Shown one piece after another: positions 6,526 to 10,018 of a stretch of 10,018 bases of DNA. This stretch comes from DASZXJ01 sp035545895. Its GTDB lineage: Bacteria; Planctomycetota; Phycisphaerae; Tepidisphaerales; Tepidisphaeraceae. The stretch covers positions 1 through 10,018 of the forward strand of contig DASZXJ010000111.1 in NCBI GenBank assembly GCA_035545895.1. The letters are read 5' to 3'. The notes beneath the pieces were generated by a model. It was given only the letters and a program-made list of their open reading frames with translations. It did not search any database and was not told where the DNA came from. A program made the position numbers and the translations under genes. Numbering within the stretch: the first letter of the stretch is position 1; every line of letters begins with the position of its first letter.

Positions 6526-7305
6526 ATGTCGGTCAGCCGTGAACAGTTCGTCCAGCAAGTCATCGATGTCGTTCGCGTAAAGTTCCCAGTCGCCAAGGTC
6601 GCCCGAGCCGAACAGCCTTTCTCCCTTCAGGTGAATGGGCAGATCGCATCACTTGAAAATCTATATCGAAGCTCGGCTCTGCATCCGGATCGCGCCAAGG
6701 AAATGATCGAACAGTGGATGCTCGAACTGGTGCGAGCCTCCGAAGGTCCCCCGGACCTCAACAGCAGCTTTGAAGAACTATCCGATCGATTGCTGCCGAT
6801 GATCCTCCGCGAAGACCAGGCGGCTGCGGGACCCGCGCCAATGGTCTATCAGCCTCTCGTAGCGGGTCTTATTGTCGGCTACGCGATCGATGGTCCGCGA
6901 TCATTGTGGTATGTGACCAAACCCACCCTTGCCCGCTGGAACGTCGAACTCGATGCACTGCACGAACTGGCCTTGGAAAACCTCGTCGGTCGCAGTGAAG
7001 CCATTGCCGCACAAGCTGCCCAGGATCAGGACGGCAACGTCAATCTCATCCTTTTTCAGACGCTCGATGGTCTGGATGCCAGCCGAATCCTGTTGCCGAC
7101 GCTGCACGAGCGATTACGCGAGCATCTGGGCAGCCCATTTGTCGCGGGCGTGCCCAATCGCGATATTTTGCTCTGTTTCCGCGATGAGCCTGCCAATGTC
7201 GAGCGCCTGCGCCAGCAGATTCAAACGGATTTCGGGCAAATGCCCCATCCGGTGACGGATCGCCTGCTACTGGTGACGCCCGATGGCATTGCGCCGCACG
7301 ATTGA
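6526..7305 (+). CDS. DUF1444 family protein (YtpQ-like)
   Basis: Predicted soluble protein of 259 residues with no signal peptide and no transmembrane segment. It resembles the DUF1444 family (Bacillus YtpQ), chiefly in the block LDGLDASRILL followed by VAGVPNRDILLCFRD and the C-terminal DRLLLVTPDG strand. The N-terminal 50 residues (MSVSREQFVQQVIDVVRVKF and the IASLENLYR helix) also fit. The molecular function of this family is not established. The ATG at 6526 is preferred to an adjacent in-frame TTG at 6523 because AAGGG (6513-6517) lies 8 nt upstream, inside the end of the permease gene. The gap to the permease stop is 5 nt, so the two are almost certainly co-transcribed and perhaps translationally coupled. 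Confidence 0.8.
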   Translation: MSVSREQFVQQVIDVVRVKFPVAKVARAEQPFSLQVNGQIASLENLYRSSALHPDRAKEMIEQWMLELVRASEGPPDLNSSFEELSDRLLPMILREDQAAAGPAPMVYQPLVAGLIVGYAIDGPRSLWYVTKPTLARWNVELDALHELALENLVGRSEAIAAQAAQDQDGNVNLILFQTLDGLDASRILLPTLHERLREHLGSPFVAGVPNRDILLCFRDEPANVERLRQQIQTDFGQMPHPVTDRLLLVTPDGIAPHD

Positions 7306-7315
7306 GCTTGGGCGC

Positions 7316-7344
7316 TTTCCACTGACTGCCTGCTGCCTTAAAAT
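7316..7344 (+). promoter_or_regulatory. Candidate promoter giving a near-leaderless isomerase mRNA
   Basis: TTTCCA (7316-7321) and TAAAAT (7339-7344) are 17 nt apart, with four and five consensus matches. Transcription would start around 7351-7352, only two or three bases before the ATG at 7354. This agrees with the absence of any Shine-Dalgarno before that start. Confidence 0.35.
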
Positions 7345-7353
7345 CCACCTCTC

Positions 7354-8127
7354 ATGTTATTTGGAATTTGTACACCCGTCGAACATTCCGCCGCCGTCCG
7401 GGCGGCTGGCTGGGATTTCGTCGAAGAACGCGTCGATCAATTGATCCAGGGCCTGATTTCCGATGATCAGTGGCAGGGCGGTGCGCGAGCGGCCAAGTCG
7501 GTCATGCCGATTCTTGCCGCCAATGTGCTGGTTCCTCCGGTTCTCAAGATCACCGGCCCAGAGGCCGACCCTCAGCGGTTGCTCGAATACATGAAACTCG
7601 TCGTTTCGCGATCCGCAAACATGGGAATCAAAACCCTTGTCTTCGGCAGCGGCGGAGCACGCAACGTGCCCGATGGATTTGATCGCAACCACGCCAAGGC
7701 CCAGATCATCGACTTTCTCAAAATGACCGCACCACTCATCCAGGCGCGCGGCATCACCCTGGCGATCGAGCATCTGAACCATAAGGAATGCAACATCATC
7801 AACAGCATTTCCGAAGCAATGACCTACGTGCGCGAATTGAATCATCCCAGCATTCAATGCTTGGCGGACACGTTTCATTTCTGGCTGAACAGTGAATCGC
7901 TGGATAGTCTGGCCGAGGCGCTGCCGTCGATCGTGCATGTGCATGTATCCGACCGTGATCGCTCGGCCCCGGGCTTCAGCAGAAAAGAGGACTACCGTCC
8001 GTTCTTCGCGATTCTCAAATCGGGTGGATATTATGGACCGATCAGCGTCGAGGCCAACTGGCCCGACATGCCGCAAACCGCGGCAGGTGTTTTGGAATAC
8101 ATCAAAAAACAGTGGAAAGAAGCTTGA
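7354..8127 (+). CDS. Sugar phosphate isomerase/epimerase-like TIM-barrel protein
   Basis: Member of the xylose-isomerase-like/AP-endonuclease-2 superfamily (IolE, ketose 3-epimerase and relatives), 257 residues, cytoplasmic. The four metal ligands of such enzymes can be placed on successive strands: E139 in LAIEHLN, D172 in LADTFHF (with H175), H197 in IVHVHVSD and E233 in ISVEANW. The order Glu-Asp-His-Glu and the spacing match sugar epimerases of this fold, so a divalent-metal-dependent isomerase or epimerase is likely. The exact sugar is not determinable. The start at 7354 has no ribosome site and a -10-like box lies just upstream, so the mRNA may be leaderless. It lies 48 nt after the DUF1444 stop and may also receive read-through from that cluster. 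Confidence 0.87.
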   Translation: MLFGICTPVEHSAAVRAAGWDFVEERVDQLIQGLISDDQWQGGARAAKSVMPILAANVLVPPVLKITGPEADPQRLLEYMKLVVSRSANMGIKTLVFGSGGARNVPDGFDRNHAKAQIIDFLKMTAPLIQARGITLAIEHLNHKECNIINSISEAMTYVRELNHPSIQCLADTFHFWLNSESLDSLAEALPSIVHVHVSDRDRSAPGFSRKEDYRPFFAILKSGGYYGPISVEANWPDMPQTAAGVLEYIKKQWKEA

Positions 8128-8155
8128 GTGACCACGACTATCTGAAAGGAAGATA

Positions 8156-8347
8156 ATGACCCTTCAAACGCTCAAAATTGGAAAGGAACGGCTCGTCGTG
8201 TTACGGGAAAGAGACTACAAAAAATTGCTTGCTCAAATTGGCGCGGAACATGAACTGGACGCTAATGACGCAGCCGAGAGCCGCAGACGCATGAAAGAAC
8301 CCGGTGGCGTGACGTTATCGCAGATGAAAAAGAAGCTGGGCTTATGA
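8156..8347 (+). CDS. Type II antitoxin, Phd/RelB-like
   Basis: A 63-residue charged protein. Its N-terminal half (KIGKERLVVLRERDYKKLLA) resembles the DNA-binding strand-helix start of Phd/YefM-type antitoxins. The C-terminal half (ESRRRMKEPGG..LSQMKKKLGL) is helical and basic, as in the toxin-wrapping tails of such proteins. It would bind and neutralise the RelE/ParE toxin encoded next and repress their shared promoter. AAAGGA (8145-8150) lies 5 nt before the ATG. Its stop overlaps the toxin start as ATGA (8344-8347), the usual translational coupling of these pairs. The frame is intact although the toxin frame is not. Family placement between Phd and RelB is uncertain because the protein is so short. 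Confidence 0.78.
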   Translation: MTLQTLKIGKERLVVLRERDYKKLLAQIGAEHELDANDAAESRRRMKEPGGVTLSQMKKKLGL

Positions 8348-8601
8348 GCTTTCAATTGATTATCAAGCCAAGCGCCCAACGGGAAATTGAGCGGCTTCCT
8401 CGTTCGCTCCAGCGCCGGATGATAGAAGGAATCTCTCGTATACAGCAAAATCCAAGAGGGCAGGGCTCAGTCAAACTGGCAGGTATGAAGTTTACCTAGC
8501 GGATTCACGTTGGCGATTGGCGCATTGTGTATGAAATCCAGGATGAGTCGCGAACTGTCTACGTGACCATCGTCGCTCATCGAGGCGATGTCTACCGATA
8601 G
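8344..8601 (+). pseudogene. RelE/ParE-family toxin interrupted by an in-frame TAG
   Basis: From the ATG at 8344 the frame reads MSFQLIIKPSAQREIERLPR, continues to ..QQNPRGQGSVKLAGMKFT, and meets TAG at 8497-8499 (codon 52). It then runs on without another stop as RIHVGDWRIVYEI through VTIVAHRGDVYR to TAG at 8599-8601. The whole 85-codon frame has the order of a RelE/ParE mRNase or gyrase toxin: basic helix, KLxG loop, RIxVGDxRIVYEI strands and the HRGDVYR end. Active-site residues of this family lie in the part after the stop, so the 51-residue product should be inactive. The family normally has Trp or Tyr at the interrupted codon, and TAG is one base from TGG, TAT and TAC. A sequencing error or stop-codon read-through are alternatives. 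Overlap with the antitoxin stop is 4 nt. Confidence 0.85.
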
Positions 8602-8617
8602 CCTGATTTATAATGGA

Positions 8618-8645
8618 TTGACGCGAGCATGCGACGATCTATGAT
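8618..8645 (+). promoter_or_regulatory. Sigma-70-like promoter of serC
   Basis: TTGACG (8618-8623) and TATGAT (8640-8645) are 16 nt apart, each matching the consensus at five of six positions. This is the best promoter in the window. A start near 8652 would give a leader of about 38 nt. It lies just after the broken toxin frame, so serC is expressed independently of the toxin-antitoxin genes. Confidence 0.65.
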
Positions 8646-8689
8646 CCTGCTCGTTTTATTTTGAATGACCCTAGAAATTCTGAGGAAAC

Positions 8690-9769
8690 ATGTCACACCG
8701 AATTTACAACTTCAGCGCCGGCCCGGCGATGCTCCCCACCGAAGTCCTGGAAAAATCCGCTCAGGCTCTGCTTGATTATCAGGGCAAAGGGTTTGGCATC
8801 GCCGAAGTCAGCCATCGCGGCAAGGAATTTGACGCAGTCGCTGACGAAACCATCGCCCGCGCCAAGCAACTGACCGGCGTCGGTGATACGCACGACGTCC
8901 TGTTCATGCAGGGCGGCGCCACGCAGATGTTCACGATCATTCCGATGAACCTGCTCAATGGCAGCGCTGATTACCTCGTCAGCGGCGAATGGAGCAAAAA
9001 AGCCGCGTCGGTTGGTAAAGAGGTCGGCAAGATCAACGTTGTCGCCAGCAGCGAAGCTAGCAATTTCGACCATGCGCCGGCCCAAAGCGAATGGAAAATG
9101 AGCCAGGGCGCTGATTATTTCCACGTCTGCACCAATGAAACTGTGCATGGTCATCGTCTGCCGGCCTGGCCGAAGCACCCAAACCTGATCGTCGATGCCA
9201 GCAGTGAATTTATGTCTCGGCCGCACCCCATCAGCGAATGCGCCATGGTGTATGGCGGAGCGCAAAAGAACCTGGGCCCCTCCGGGCTGGTCCTGGTCTT
9301 TGTGCGCAAGGACCTCTATCCAAAGCAAAAAAAGACCGCTTCCAAACTTTGGAGTTTCAAGGACCTGGCCGAGAGCAAATCGATGATCAACACGCCGCCC
9401 ACTTTTGGCGTGTATGTGCTGCTGGAAACCTTTCGCTGGCTTGAATCCAAAGGCGGACTCGCCGCCATGGAAAAGATCAATGCTCAAAAGGCCAAGCTCA
9501 TTTACGATGCCATCGACGAAAGCAACGGCTTTTTCAAGGGAACCGTCTCGGTCAAGGAGCAGCGATCGCACATGAACGTGACCTACCGTCTGCCCAGCGA
9601 AGAACTGACCGAAGAGTTCATCAAAACAGCTTCCAAGAACGGCATGGTCGCGCTCAAGGGCTACCGCACCGTTGGCGGCATTCGCGCGAGCATCTACAAC
9701 GCCATGCCCGTCGAAGGATGCAAAGCACTAGCCGACTTTATGCGCGATTTTGCGTCGAAGAAGTCGTAA
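8690..9769 (+). CDS. serC: Phosphoserine aminotransferase
   Basis: Pyridoxal-phosphate enzyme (class V fold) that converts 3-phosphohydroxypyruvate and glutamate to O-phosphoserine and 2-oxoglutarate, the second step of serine synthesis. In many bacteria it also acts on the 4-phosphoerythronate branch of vitamin B6 synthesis. The 359 residues are full length (E. coli 362). Visible: NFSAGPAMLP at the N-terminus, the phosphate-binding GGATQ (75-79), W101 in SGEW that stacks on the cofactor, D169 in LIVDASSEF that contacts the pyridine nitrogen, and the Schiff-base lysine K193 in YGGAQKNLGPSG. The C-terminal GYRTVGGIRASIYNA carries the substrate-binding arginine. GAGGAA (8682-8687) sits only a few bases before the ATG. 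It has its own promoter and no serA beside it in this window. No odd features. Confidence 0.97.
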   Translation: MSHRIYNFSAGPAMLPTEVLEKSAQALLDYQGKGFGIAEVSHRGKEFDAVADETIARAKQLTGVGDTHDVLFMQGGATQMFTIIPMNLLNGSADYLVSGEWSKKAASVGKEVGKINVVASSEASNFDHAPAQSEWKMSQGADYFHVCTNETVHGHRLPAWPKHPNLIVDASSEFMSRPHPISECAMVYGGAQKNLGPSGLVLVFVRKDLYPKQKKTASKLWSFKDLAESKSMINTPPTFGVYVLLETFRWLESKGGLAAMEKINAQKAKLIYDAIDESNGFFKGTVSVKEQRSHMNVTYRLPSEELTEEFIKTASKNGMVALKGYRTVGGIRASIYNAMPVEGCKALADFMRDFASKKS

Positions 9770-9942
9770 ACGTTTTTGTCGCGGTCGTTTGTGCCTGAAA
9801 TTACACCCGGTTCGGGGCAATCCACCTTCATTGCTTGATGTAAGACCTTTGCTCGCTCCATGTTGTGTTAGTTGGAGCTTAGCCCGCATGTTGCATTGGT
9901 GTTGGCCCTTCGGCTTTTGTGTCGGTTGACGACCGGTTGAGC
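9770..9942. other. Convergent intergenic region
   Basis: 173 bases lie between the serC stop and the end of the minus-strand gene. No open frame of note, no tRNA and no strong hairpin with a T-tract could be found. A tiny GCC-CTTC-GGC hairpin followed by TTTT lies near 9905-9918 and is too weak to call a terminator. Confidence 0.5.
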
Positions 9943-10018
9943 TCAGATGTTATTGCACAGCGCCGTGCGGCGCAGCGTTTCGATCAGGCTGTTGTGCTCG
10001 GCCTTGTGGATCACCCGA
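9943..10018 (-). CDS. C-terminal end of an unidentified protein (5' part off the window)
   Basis: On the minus strand the window edge reads into RVIHKAEHNSLIETLRRTAL followed by CNNI and a TGA stop (9943-9945). Of the 24 codons, 22 end in G or C, and the residues look like an ordinary amphipathic helix, so this is very likely real coding sequence rather than chance. It runs towards serC (convergent). I do not recognise the family from so short a piece and assign no function. Confidence 0.5.
   Translation of the reverse strand, partial: RVIHKAEHNSLIETLRRTALCNNI

Noticed and set aside
8609..8614. Perfect TATAAT just after the toxin frame.
   Set aside because: No acceptable -35 box lies 15-19 nt upstream. 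The TTGACG/TATGAT pair 30 nt further on is a better serC promoter.
8693..9571. Long minus-strand open frame (292 codons) opposite serC.
   Set aside because: It is an antisense shadow of a fully convincing serC. It shows no recognisable motif, and such frames are common opposite GC-rich-codon genes.
9805..9822. GGTTCGGGGCAATCC stretch reminiscent of a tRNA T-arm.
   Set aside because: No matching acceptor, D or anticodon arms surround it, and the arm itself does not pair correctly.
9905..9918. GCC-CTTC-GGC followed by TTTT between the convergent genes, as a terminator.
   Set aside because: The stem is only about 3-4 bp, too weak to support the call.

Overview
This is a stretch of bacterial chromosome carrying mostly housekeeping and cell-envelope genes. 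All but one are read on the + strand. Third codon positions are moderately GC-rich, two proteins carry lipoprotein signal peptides (so the envelope is probably Gram-negative-like), and starts with a clear Shine-Dalgarno mix with starts that have none. Together with a surface metallopeptidase of the DUF1570/peptidase-MA type, this suggests Planctomycetota or a relative. That placement is an inference from gene style, not from a marker gene.

Left part (1-3150): the 3' two thirds of the RNase III gene (rnc), an HtpX-type membrane zinc protease, and an exported D-Ala-D-Ala carboxypeptidase of the PBP4/DacB (S13) family. Each of the last two has its own leader and a weak candidate promoter, so they look like separate transcription units for RNA processing, membrane protein quality control and peptidoglycan trimming.

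Middle part (3151-7305): a lipoprotein alpha/beta-hydrolase (esterase) ends at a perfect 19-bp hairpin terminator. Next comes a 102-bp nested palindrome that no gene explains. Then follows a tight four-gene cluster: lipoprotein HExxH metallopeptidase, acylphosphatase, ABC-2 type permease and a DUF1444 protein. Gaps within it are 5, 46 and 5 nt. It is probably one operon, and no ABC ATPase gene is visible in it.

Right part (7306-10018): a sugar-phosphate isomerase/epimerase-like TIM barrel, possibly with a leaderless start; then a type II toxin-antitoxin pair whose small antitoxin is intact while the RelE/ParE toxin frame is cut by one in-frame TAG; then serC (phosphoserine aminotransferase, serine and vitamin B6 synthesis) behind a good sigma-70-like promoter. 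The last 76 bases hold the C-terminal end of a gene on the - strand, convergent with serC.

Most of the window is ordinary. The points most worth a second look are the amber-interrupted toxin, the large palindrome at 4147-4248, and the replacement of a usual metal-binding Asp in RNase III by Ala. No CRISPR array, insertion sequence, tRNA or rRNA gene was seen.
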